From assembly GCA_009920815.1 (NCBI GenBank), contig RFZH01000083.1, positions 1 to 8,962 of the forward strand: 8,962 nt of DNA. Direction: 5' to 3'. The stretch is from Paracoccaceae bacterium. GTDB taxonomy: Bacteria; Pseudomonadota; Alphaproteobacteria; Rhodobacterales; Rhodobacteraceae. A program made the translations under genes and the position numbers. The notes beneath the pieces were generated by a model that had not been told where the DNA came from, did not search any database, and saw only the letters and a program-made list of their open reading frames with translations. Below, one piece after another: positions 1-5,547 of the stretch; within the stretch, counting starts at the first letter, position 1, and the number at the start of each line of letters is the position of its first letter.

Positions 1-45
1 TAACAGCTTCAAAATATCTTCGTCCGAATAACGCTTCCGAGCCAT
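1..45 (-). CDS. IS3-family transposase OrfA, N-terminal fragment (cut by window edge)
   Basis: Fifteen codons beginning ATG at 45 read MARKRYSDEDILKLL and run off the window. This basic start followed by a helix resembles the beginning of the helix-turn-helix DNA-binding OrfA protein of IS3-family transposases as I remember them from roseobacters. OrfA is normally joined to the catalytic DDE protein OrfB by programmed -1 frameshifting, but nothing of that region is visible here. The start is supported by GGAGG 9 nt upstream. The identification rests on only 15 residues, so the IS subgroup cannot be given. Confidence 0.6.
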   Translation of the reverse strand, partial: MARKRYSDEDILKLL

Positions 46-81
46 AATTTCGATCCTCCGTCTCTAACAAATTATGGCACA
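1..81 (-). mobile_element. End of an IS3-family insertion sequence (partial)
   Basis: On the minus strand the sequence starts TGTGCCATAATTTG at position 81, has a GGAGG ribosome-binding site at 59-55, and opens a reading frame at 45 that resembles the OrfA start of IS3-family elements. A TG...-type terminus followed after about 35 bp by OrfA is the usual layout at the left end of IS3 elements. Only this end lies in the window, so the opposite terminal repeat and the target duplication cannot be compared, and the boundary at 81/82 is a best guess that could be off by a few bases. It abuts the end of the BapA-like fragment at 85-333. Confidence 0.65.
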
Positions 82-84
82 GTT

Positions 85-333
85 TTATGGGGCTAAAACA
101 GCTGTACCAGCATCGCTAAAATAACCACTTAGCGTGATTTCGCGTCCATCCACCAATGTGATTACCAAATCATTGCCGACCCGCGCATAGCCAGACATTT
201 GATGGCGCCCAAGGTGAAGGGAAACCTGTTCATTTTCCTGAAGAAAAATGGTACTGCTGCCAGCCTCACCAGAAACAACACCACTCTGCGTACCACCCAC
301 AGGGGTACGTACTACGAAATTAATCGCCTGCAT
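85..333 (-). pseudogene. BapA-like/RTX-type surface protein, N-terminal domain only, truncated next to IS
   Basis: The ORF codes for 82 residues starting MQAINFVVRT and ending DAGTAVLAP. The stretch GNDLVITLVDGREITLSGYF (about residues 53-72) matches the motif of the BapA prefix-like domain, the cytoplasmic-type N-terminal module without signal peptide found on large repeat-rich adhesins and RTX proteins exported by type I secretion. Those proteins usually run to many hundreds or thousands of residues, so this looks like a stump. The stop TAA (87-85) lies 3 bp before the proposed IS boundary. The stop may therefore come from the IS end itself if the boundary is slightly different, or from an earlier truncation. 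A weak GAGG lies about 15 nt before the ATG. An intact small protein of its own is possible but less likely. Confidence 0.55.
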
Positions 334-355
334 TTTACTACCACTCTACCTCAAA

Positions 356-368
356 GCACATTTTGTGC
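356..368. repeat. 13-bp palindrome GCACA-TTT-TGTGC in the leader of the BapA-like ORF
   Basis: The arms GCACA (356-360) and TGTGC (364-368) are exact inverted repeats separated by TTT. The site lies about 22 bp before the ATG of the BapA-like ORF and downstream of its candidate promoter. This is where a repressor operator or a leader hairpin would sit. No regulator is identified. Confidence 0.4.
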
Positions 369-403
369 ATTTTTATCATTAAGAGGCAGGCTATCTACTT
401 TCG

Positions 404-431
404 TATATAATTTCTAGATTGTTTTTAACAA
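404..431 (-). promoter_or_regulatory. Candidate sigma70-type promoter for the BapA-like ORF
   Basis: On the minus strand TTGTTA (431-426) and TATATA (409-404) are separated by 16 bp, in an AT-rich spacer about 70 bp before the ATG at 333. Match and spacing are acceptable, but AT-rich DNA produces such matches easily. Confidence 0.3.
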
Positions 432-433
432 AA

Positions 434-452
434 GTCATAATTTTGTCATAAT
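434..452. repeat. Direct repeat GTCATAAT x2, 11-bp period
   Basis: GTCATAAT occurs at 434-441 and again at 445-452, so equivalent bases are 11 bp apart, about one helical turn. On the minus strand it lies immediately upstream of the candidate -35 box. That position would suit a transcription factor binding the same face of the helix twice. Confidence 0.4.
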
Positions 453-455
453 CTG

Positions 456-473
456 TGTGCCAAAATCGGCACA
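456..473. repeat. Inverted repeat TGTGCC-N6-GGCACA
   Basis: Perfect 6-bp arms at 456-461 and 468-473 flank AAAATC. It lies about 55 nt past the stop of the enoyl-CoA hydratase gene on the minus strand. No T-run follows on either strand, so a classical intrinsic terminator is not supported. It may be an operator or a weak 3' hairpin. Confidence 0.35.
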
Positions 474-527
474 ACATCCCGCACATGTATGGATTTACAC
501 AACCAAGTATTGCGACTTTCACAGGAT

Positions 528-1316
528 CTAGGCCCAACGCGGCTTTGTCTTATTTAGAAATGATCCAATACCATGAACCGCTTCCTCGCCCTCCCAAATA
601 TCGGCAAGACATGTGATTGTTGCGTCGATCACGTCATCATCAATACGCGGCCCTAGCGACCGCACCAAGGCTTTGGATGCAGCTGCCGCCTGCGGGGCGG
701 TGTGCAGATAGGGTTCAATTTCTTGCGCGATTGCGTGATCCATATCCTGCGTGGCGACCTTGCGTGAAATGATATTCAATCGCAGTGCGTCATCCGCACC
801 AAAGATGCGCGCATTCATGAAAACTTGGCGCGCATTCCCTTCGCCCATCCGGGCCACGACATAGGGGCTAATCGTCGCTGGAATGATACCCAACTTTGTT
901 TCTGTCAGGCCGAATTTGGTTTGATCATCTGCAATGACAACATCGCAGACACAACACATGCCAATGCCACCACCATAGGCCGCGCCATGAACCCGACCGA
1001 TCATGGGTGAAGGTATTTCATTCAGCGCCTGCAACATTTTGGCCAATTTGCGTGCTTCGGTCATGCGCTGAGGCCGGTCTGCTTTTATCTGTTCATGCAT
1101 CCAGGCCAAATCGCCCCCAGCGCAAAAGATGTCGCCCTGCCCCGACAACTCTATGGCGCGCACCGATCCATCACTTGGACAGGTCGTTGCGAATTCGGTT
1201 AATTCGGCGATCATCTGTGCAGACAACGCATTACGTTTATCTGGCCGAGCCAATTCCAAAAAAACCACCCCGCGGTCATCACGGGTGACGTTCAAGGTGT
1301 CATAATTGGTTTTCAT
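528..1316 (-). CDS. liuC: Enoyl-CoA hydratase/isomerase family protein, probable methylglutaconyl-CoA hydratase
   Basis: The 262-residue protein has normal length for a single-domain crotonase. Residues CAGGDL (65-70) and HGAAYGGG (110-117) form the oxyanion hole. E139 in FGLTETKLG is the conserved catalytic glutamate. The first glutamate of classical enoyl-CoA hydratases (GGGxE) is replaced by G119, and ATISPYVV follows at 147-154; both features fit LiuC-type hydratases as I recall them. The proposed reaction is hydration of 3-methylglutaconyl-CoA to HMG-CoA in leucine/isovalerate breakdown in the cytoplasm. Support comes from the upstream neighbour, HMG-CoA lyase, which uses that product. 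The ATG overlaps the lyase stop as ATGA, and AAGGA lies 8 nt upstream, suggesting translational coupling. The crotonase assignment is firm; the exact substrate rests on context. Confidence 0.85.
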   Translation of the reverse strand: MKTNYDTLNVTRDDRGVVFLELARPDKRNALSAQMIAELTEFATTCPSDGSVRAIELSGQGDIFCAGGDLAWMHEQIKADRPQRMTEARKLAKMLQALNEIPSPMIGRVHGAAYGGGIGMCCVCDVVIADDQTKFGLTETKLGIIPATISPYVVARMGEGNARQVFMNARIFGADDALRLNIISRKVATQDMDHAIAQEIEPYLHTAPQAAAASKALVRSLGPRIDDDVIDATITCLADIWEGEEAVHGIGSFLNKTKPRWA

Positions 1317-2164
1317 GTCCGCAATCCTTGTGCAAATGCCCCGACGCGCGCAAGCCGGTCCAGATCGATACCTGTTTCAAATCCGCGCCGCGCCATCAAA
1401 TCAACGACGGCCTCGGTGGCGACATTCCCCGCAGCCCCCGGCGCATAGGGACATCCCCCCAATCCGCCGACCGCCGCATCGAACACACGAACCCCCATAT
1501 CCAACGAAACGTCTATATTTTCCAACGCGCGCGCCTGCGTATCGTGAAAATGACCTGCCAATTTTTCGGCAGGCACAACGGTCAAAACAGCCGATAGCAT
1601 TTTCGCTGTGGATTGGGGCGTTGCGGCACCTATGGTATCGCCCAAGGACACTTCGTAACAACCCATATTGATCAACGCTTGGGAAACCTCTGCCACCTTA
1701 TCTGGCGCCGTCGGACCGTCATAGGGGCAGTCCGTGACACACGACACATATCCACGCACGGGAATGCCCGCTGATTGCGCCGCGCGAACGACAGGTTCAA
1801 ACCGCTCAAGGCTTTGAGCAATTGTACAATTTATATTGGCTTGGCTAAAGCCTTCAGAGGCTGATCCAAATATTGCGACCTCGTCTGCATGTGCGCGCAT
1901 CGCATTTTCAAATCCCGTCAAATTTGGGGTCAAAGCAGTGTATACAACCCCTGATTTCCGATTAATTCCGGCCAATACCGCCGCCGCATCTGCCATCTGT
2001 GGTACCCATTTTGGGCTGACAAAGCTCGTCACTTCGATTTTCGAAAATCCACATTCACTAAGGAGATTTACCAAGGTTATCTTGTCGGTGGTTGCAATCT
2101 GCGTTTTCTCGTTTTGCAAACCATCACGCGGACCCATTTCAAAAATGGTAACTTGGTGCGACAT
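1313..2164 (-). CDS. liuE: Hydroxymethylglutaryl-CoA lyase
   Basis: The 283-residue protein is a DRE-TIM metallolyase that splits HMG-CoA into acetoacetate and acetyl-CoA, the last step of leucine catabolism. The visible signature parts are GPRDGLQNE (11-19, with the R13-D14 pair that acts in catalysis and metal binding), HFHDT (205-209, metal ligands H205 and H207) and GGLGGCPYAPGAAGN (233-247), the HMG-CoA lyase active-site loop with catalytic C238. Length is typical of bacterial enzymes. The ATG at 2164 is preceded by a strong GAGGAGG site 7 nt upstream. The liuC gene follows with a 4-bp overlap. Isovaleryl-CoA dehydrogenase and methylcrotonyl-CoA carboxylase, the usual partners, are not upstream; instead a divergent PLP enzyme gene begins there. 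Confidence 0.93.
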   Translation of the reverse strand: MSHQVTIFEMGPRDGLQNEKTQIATTDKITLVNLLSECGFSKIEVTSFVSPKWVPQMADAAAVLAGINRKSGVVYTALTPNLTGFENAMRAHADEVAIFGSASEGFSQANINCTIAQSLERFEPVVRAAQSAGIPVRGYVSCVTDCPYDGPTAPDKVAEVSQALINMGCYEVSLGDTIGAATPQSTAKMLSAVLTVVPAEKLAGHFHDTQARALENIDVSLDMGVRVFDAAVGGLGGCPYAPGAAGNVATEAVVDLMARRGFETGIDLDRLARVGAFAQGLRT

Positions 2165-2187
2165 TGGCGGGCCTCCTCTTTGACGTC

Positions 2188-2215
2188 ACAATACGGATCA
2201 GACAAAGTCGGGCAA
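2188..2215 (-). promoter_or_regulatory. Candidate promoter of the liuE-liuC operon
   Basis: On the minus strand TTGCCC (2215-2210) and TATTGT (2193-2188) are 16 bp apart, placing transcription start around 2181, roughly 17 bp before the coding start. The -10 box shares base 2188 with the palindrome TGACGTCA (2181-2188), which would lie at the start site and could serve as an operator. Boxes are moderate matches only. Confidence 0.35.
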
Positions 2216-2233
2216 GAGGTTAGTGAAACTTCG

Positions 2234-2260
2234 TTGCGTCACCCATTGCAAGTGGCGCAA
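2234..2260. repeat. Imperfect inverted repeat TTGCGTCAC-N9-GTGGCGCAA
   Basis: The 9-bp arms (2234-2242 and 2252-2260) are complementary except for one position that could still pair as U-G in RNA. The loop contains TTGCAA. It lies in the divergent spacer between liuE and the PLP enzyme gene, about 40 bp before the latter's ATG. It may be an operator or a leader stem-loop. Confidence 0.45.
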
Positions 2261-2269
2261 AAATCCGCA

Positions 2270-2285
2270 TTGTTTGGCCAAACAA
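2270..2285. repeat. Perfect 16-bp palindrome TTGTTTGGCCAAACAA
   Basis: All eight base pairs are symmetrical about the GG|CC centre. The site lies 14 bp before the ATG of the plus-strand PLP enzyme gene, where a dimeric regulator would block transcription or a tight hairpin would affect translation start. A perfect 16-bp palindrome is expected by chance roughly once in 65 kb, so one inside a 135-bp promoter region is notable. Confidence 0.5.
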
Positions 2286-2299
2286 GATTGGATCCAAAC

Positions 2300-3553
2300 A
2301 TGATCGAAACCATCCCAAACCTGATGCCCCAAATCCGTGACCGCTTTGCACATGTTGATACCTGCCCGTTTACGGGCGAACGCATCTTTTTCGAAAATGC
2401 AGGCGGCGCCTTAACCTTGAAGTCAGTTGTTGACACATCAGCAAAATTTGCGGCGATCCCGGACAACCAGGGGCGCGATAATGCAGCAAGTCATGCTTTG
2501 GTTGATATCATCAAGACCGCAAAATCCGATGCAGCGGATTTGTTTGGCGTGACGGGCGGTCAGTTTTTTGTTGGAGAAAGCGGGACAGAATTATTATTCC
2601 GCGTCATCCGTTCGGCCGCAATGGGCGCACAGGACGGCGGCAATATCGTCGGATCCACCTTTGAACATCCTGCGTCCCGCAGCGCGGCATTGCATTGGGC
2701 GCAGCATTCGGATCGACCTTATCTGTCAGTTGCGCATCACAATGAAACAGGTTTGGTGACCGCCGATGACTATGCCGCTGTTGTTGATGCGAAAACCCGT
2801 GTTGCAACGATTTTGCATTCCTCACCCGTTACCGGAATGGGCGTCGACGTGGCAGCAATTTCTGCGGCTATTCGTGCCGTAGCCCCTGAATGTTTCATCA
2901 TCGTAGATGGCATCCAAAACGCAGCGCACGGTGCGATTGATATCGAAAGCTATGACATTGATGGCTACGTTGTATCGCCCTACAAAATGTTTTCCCGCCA
3001 TGGCTATGGCTTTGCATGGGTGTCAGATCGGTTGACGGCATTATCACACGAACAGCTTTTGAATGGCCCGAAAGAGGCGTGGGAATTTGGTACACGCGAT
3101 ACTGGCAGCTATGCGACTATGTCTGATGTGGTCTCATACCTTGATTGGTTGGGGGGGCATTTTAGCACATCGACAGATCGTCGCGAACGCCTTGTGACCG
3201 CTGGTCATGCTATTTTGGCCCATGAAACTGAATTAACAAATGCAATGATACATGGCATCGGCAATCTAAAAGGTTTGGCACAAATCGACGGCGTCGAAAT
3301 CATTGGCGGCATAGATAACCCAAAGCGCAAGGGGTTGGTGTCTTTCCGCATTCAGGGCCGCCCATCCTCCGATATTGTCACCGCGCTGAATGATCGAGGT
3401 ATTCGCACCCATACCCGTAAGGCAGATCATTATTCTGGTGGCATCCTAAATCCACTGGGGTGGAGTGATTGCGTGCGCGTTTCGGTGTGTCATTATAATA
3501 CGCTGGACGAAATTCGTGCCTTTTTGACCGCAATGCAGGACATAACGGCCTAA
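2300..3553 (+). CDS. Class-V aminotransferase-fold PLP enzyme, cysteine-desulfurase-like (no catalytic Cys)
   Basis: With the ATG at 2300 the protein has 417 residues, starting just before the FFENAGG motif (30-36) that opens this family. The reading frame is open upstream to an ATG at 2114, but that start lies inside liuE. A weak GGA lies 7 nt before 2300. Fold-type-I PLP features are FEHPAS (121-126, His stacking on the cofactor), IIVDGIQNAAHG (200-211, D203 and Q206), SPYKMF (226-231, K229 as the Schiff-base lysine) and RVSVCHYNT (393-401, R393 binding the substrate carboxylate). Where cysteine desulfurases carry the catalytic cysteine after an R-x-G-H-H stretch, this protein has KADHYSGG (374-381) with no Cys. 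It resembles the VC1184-type 'cysteine desulfurase family' whose substrate I do not know, so sulfur mobilisation is doubtful. Confidence 0.85.
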   Translation: MIETIPNLMPQIRDRFAHVDTCPFTGERIFFENAGGALTLKSVVDTSAKFAAIPDNQGRDNAASHALVDIIKTAKSDAADLFGVTGGQFFVGESGTELLFRVIRSAAMGAQDGGNIVGSTFEHPASRSAALHWAQHSDRPYLSVAHHNETGLVTADDYAAVVDAKTRVATILHSSPVTGMGVDVAAISAAIRAVAPECFIIVDGIQNAAHGAIDIESYDIDGYVVSPYKMFSRHGYGFAWVSDRLTALSHEQLLNGPKEAWEFGTRDTGSYATMSDVVSYLDWLGGHFSTSTDRRERLVTAGHAILAHETELTNAMIHGIGNLKGLAQIDGVEIIGGIDNPKRKGLVSFRIQGRPSSDIVTALNDRGIRTHTRKADHYSGGILNPLGWSDCVRVSVCHYNTLDEIRAFLTAMQDITA

Positions 3554-4134
3554 AGGGCTTTGATCCAAAATTGCAGCGGTTTTTTGGTCTGGTAATCATG
3601 CCCGATATCAGTCCATGAAAATTCTGCAATGGCCCCATCTAATTTTTGATAACCTCGCTTGCGCCAAAAAGGATCAAGCGGTCTATATGATGCGGGGCGC
3701 AGGGGATGATCATTGGGACGCATCACGCCACAAAACGCGATGTGTTTAAACCCAAGCGCACGGGCATGCGCTTCGCGATGATCAAAGAATGCATGCCCGA
3801 TGCCATGGCCACGGTAATCAGGCAACAAAACCGATTCAGCACAATAAAAGATTTCGCTTAGCTGATAATCCGTTTCCGAAAACGCTGTTGCGAAATCATC
3901 GGCATGATCGGTCATTGGCGTGCCAGTGGATGCACCGACCAAACGATCACCATCAAAGGCACCGACCAAAATTGCATCTGCGCTGTCACGATAGCTTTGC
4001 AAATATCGGCGTTCATAGTCAAAGTCGCCGTCATAAAGATAAGGCCATTCGTAAAACACCGCGATACGCAATCGCGCGACATCATCCAATGCCGCAACCA
4101 ACGCATCCCCCGTCAGAACGCGCACATCTATCAT
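3550..4134 (-). CDS. GNAT-family N-acetyltransferase
   Basis: The 194-residue protein carries the acetyl-CoA pyrophosphate-binding motif A, ESVLLPDYRGHGIGHAFF (100-117), with the R/Q-x-x-G-x-G/A core at RGHGIG (108-113). A strand-turn DGDRLVGA (61-68) comes before it and a C-terminal FWRKRGY (156-162) is typical of the last GNAT helix. The N-terminal VFYEWPYLYDGDFDYERRYL segment marks an uncharacterised roseobacter subfamily; the acceptor substrate is unknown. The ATG overlaps the stop of the preceding gene as ATGA, so translation is probably coupled. Its stop TAG overlaps the stop TAA of the convergent PLP gene. It is the last gene of the minus-strand train, and no terminator hairpin was found after it. 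Confidence 0.88.
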   Translation of the reverse strand: MIDVRVLTGDALVAALDDVARLRIAVFYEWPYLYDGDFDYERRYLQSYRDSADAILVGAFDGDRLVGASTGTPMTDHADDFATAFSETDYQLSEIFYCAESVLLPDYRGHGIGHAFFDHREAHARALGFKHIAFCGVMRPNDHPLRPASYRPLDPFWRKRGYQKLDGAIAEFSWTDIGHDYQTKKPLQFWIKAL

Positions 4135-4523
4135 TTGACCTGTGCGATCCAGTCAGACAGGTTATAATATGTGACCACGCGGGTAATTTTGTCGCCATCA
4201 AGTGAAAAAAACGAACCTGCAGGCAAACGATAGCTTTGGCCATGCGCCGCAGGTAAATCACCATCGGTTTCCAAATAGGTGCCGTTCACGATAAATTCGG
4301 CAGCGGCACGCGTTCCATCAGAATTCCCAAAAATCACCATGTCCGTCAAATTTTCGCGATAACACCGAGACATATGGGCACAAAATGCACGAAACGCCTC
4401 TTTCCCGACCCGAACGTTACCTTCGTTCACATGATGGGCCACTTCCTCAGACAGGCAAGCAATCATCGCTTCGGTATCGCCTGCATTAAAGGCATCAAAA
4501 TAGGCTTGGATTGTGGTGTTCAT
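4131..4523 (-). CDS. NTF2-like / SnoaL-like ketosteroid-isomerase-related protein
   Basis: The 130-residue protein has the NTF2-fold pattern: N-terminal helix TIQAYFDAFNAGDTEAMIACL (4-24), then VAHHVNEG (28-35), a helix KEAFRAFCAHMSRCY (41-55), and C-terminal strands ending GDKITRVVTYYNLSDWIAQV (110-129). This agrees with the small ketosteroid-isomerase-related / SnoaL-like family, whose members are single-domain and of this length. The family covers enzymes and binding proteins with many substrates, so no reaction can be assigned. The ATG directly follows the TAA of the phosphatase gene with no spacer (TAAATG), and GGAGAG inside the end of that gene supplies the ribosome-binding site. It overlaps the GNAT gene by 4 bp, so the two are likely made together. 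Confidence 0.8.
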   Translation of the reverse strand: MNTTIQAYFDAFNAGDTEAMIACLSEEVAHHVNEGNVRVGKEAFRAFCAHMSRCYRENLTDMVIFGNSDGTRAAAEFIVNGTYLETDGDLPAAHGQSYRLPAGSFFSLDGDKITRVVTYYNLSDWIAQVK

Positions 4524-4982
4524 TTATCTCTCCAACGGTTGGCCCCAGCGGCGGATCAACTGATCCGCGATCTGGTCACGGGTTTGTCGATACGCGTTTA
4601 ACTTGGTTTCTCGCGTCTCGCCTATTCCAGTTGGGTCCATTATTGGCCAATATTCGACATCCAGATGGAAAAACCGCGTCAATTCCAATGCGCGGCGTTG
4701 GCTGGCAGGCGAAAGCGCAATGACCAAATCAAACGACGACAAATCATCGCCCCATTGTTCCATCTCATCAAAGCTGCGTGACCTGTGACGTGATAATTCG
4801 ACACCTATCTCTTGGCATACACCTATGGCAAAACCATCAATCTCTAAGTCGTTCATCACACCTACGGATTGCACATAAGTACCAGTTCCATAGAATTTTT
4901 TCATGATGCCTTCGGCCATTGGCGAACGCACCGCGTTGTGGTCACAACAAAACAGGATTGATTGTGGCAACCCGTCCGTCAC
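4524..4982 (-). CDS. Low-molecular-weight phosphatase / arsenate-reductase-like protein
   Basis: The 152-residue protein has the low-Mr protein-tyrosine-phosphatase layout. A strand leads into the phosphate loop C13-DHNAV-R19-S-P-M-A-E, a CX5R motif followed by the usual SPMAEG helix. The C-terminal MDPTG places D116-P117 where this family keeps its general acid. FDLVIALSP (84-92) is the central strand. The loop differs from the textbook CLGNICRS: a second Cys (C12) precedes the nucleophile, and DH and AV replace LG and IC, while N16 is kept. The start is GTG at 4982, 2 bp after the UPF0262 stop, with GGAG 8 nt upstream. In relatives a gene of this type follows UPF0262 in the same order. Whether it acts on protein phosphotyrosine, arsenate or another substrate cannot be read from the sequence. 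Confidence 0.85.
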   Translation of the reverse strand: MTDGLPQSILFCCDHNAVRSPMAEGIMKKFYGTGTYVQSVGVMNDLEIDGFAIGVCQEIGVELSRHRSRSFDEMEQWGDDLSSFDLVIALSPASQRRALELTRFFHLDVEYWPIMDPTGIGETRETKLNAYRQTRDQIADQLIRRWGQPLER

Positions 4983-4984
4983 GA

Positions 4985-5464
4985 TTAGGCTCCGAAATGC
5001 AGGACACAGATCAGCGTAAACAAACGCCGCGCTGTGTCATTGTCAATAATCGCCTTGCCCTCCAAACGTTCACTCAGAACGCGTGCACCTTCGTTATGGA
5101 TACCACGACGCGCCATGTCGATCGTTTCGATTTGGCTGGGCGGCATATTTTTTACCGCATCATAATAACTTTCGCAGATAGCCCAATAATCTTTGACCAC
5201 CTGACGGAATGGAGACAGTGACAAATGAAACTCTGCCGCCTTTTCGCCTGTCTCGGTCGTGATATCAAAAACCAAGCGTTTATCGCGGATCGATAGATCC
5301 ACTTTATATGGCCCAGCAGGAACGGCACGATCGTCACGCTTGGGCAATTCGAAGGTGTTATCCTCTAATAGATCAAAGATCGCAACTTTACGCTCTTGCT
5401 CGATTTCGGGCGTGGGGGGCGGAAGGTTACGGTCATCTAGTTCAATGTTGGCAATTCTGCTCAT
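4985..5464 (-). CDS. UPF0262 family protein
   Basis: With the ATG at 5464 the protein has 159 residues, MSRIANIELDDRN onward, which matches the family's usual start and length. Upstream in-frame starts exist at 5488 (ATG) and 5515 (TTG), but they would add residues not seen in relatives. Conserved stretches include PPTPEIEQERKVAIFDLLE (15-33), AEFHLSLSPFRQVVKDYW (77-94) and the C-terminal IDMARRGIHNEGARVL...LFTLICVLHFGA. No enzymatic motif, signal peptide or membrane segment is visible and the function is unknown. It follows hisD after 83 bp, in the conserved order hisD - UPF0262 - phosphatase. The Shine-Dalgarno site is weak (GTGAG, about 6 nt before the ATG). Confidence 0.9.
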   Translation of the reverse strand: MSRIANIELDDRNLPPPTPEIEQERKVAIFDLLEDNTFELPKRDDRAVPAGPYKVDLSIRDKRLVFDITTETGEKAAEFHLSLSPFRQVVKDYWAICESYYDAVKNMPPSQIETIDMARRGIHNEGARVLSERLEGKAIIDNDTARRLFTLICVLHFGA

Positions 5465-5547
5465 ATCAAGCTCACTTTCGGTCAACATCTTGCGTACTGT
5501 AATCGGGCAAGTCAAACAATCCTTTCCCTAACGCAGTTGAAGTTTTG

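Noticed and set aside
445..472. Sigma54 promoter (TGGCAC...) on the minus strand
   Set aside because: The -24 TGGCAC element is present, but the -12 TTGC element is TTAT at the required distance, losing the essential GC.
440..476. Intrinsic terminator of liuC formed by TGTGCC-N6-GGCACA
   Set aside because: The 6-bp stem is followed by AGATTATGAC on the minus strand rather than a T-run, so it does not meet the pattern.
1306..1671. Plus-strand ORFs inside liuC, liuE, hisD and murA
   Set aside because: They are antisense to well-recognised genes, with no family features of their own and compositions typical of reverse-frame translation.
2114..2299. Longer start for the PLP enzyme gene (ATG at 2114, adding 62 residues)
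   Set aside because: It overlaps the start of liuE on the other strand, the extra residues show no family features, and the 2300 ATG places the FFENAGG motif at the normal distance from the N-terminus.
5465..5515. Longer UPF0262 protein starting at TTG 5515 or ATG 5488
   Set aside because: The family normally starts MSRI..I(D/E)LDD, which is the ATG at 5464. The extra residues look unrelated, although AAAGGA just upstream of the TTG leaves a small doubt.
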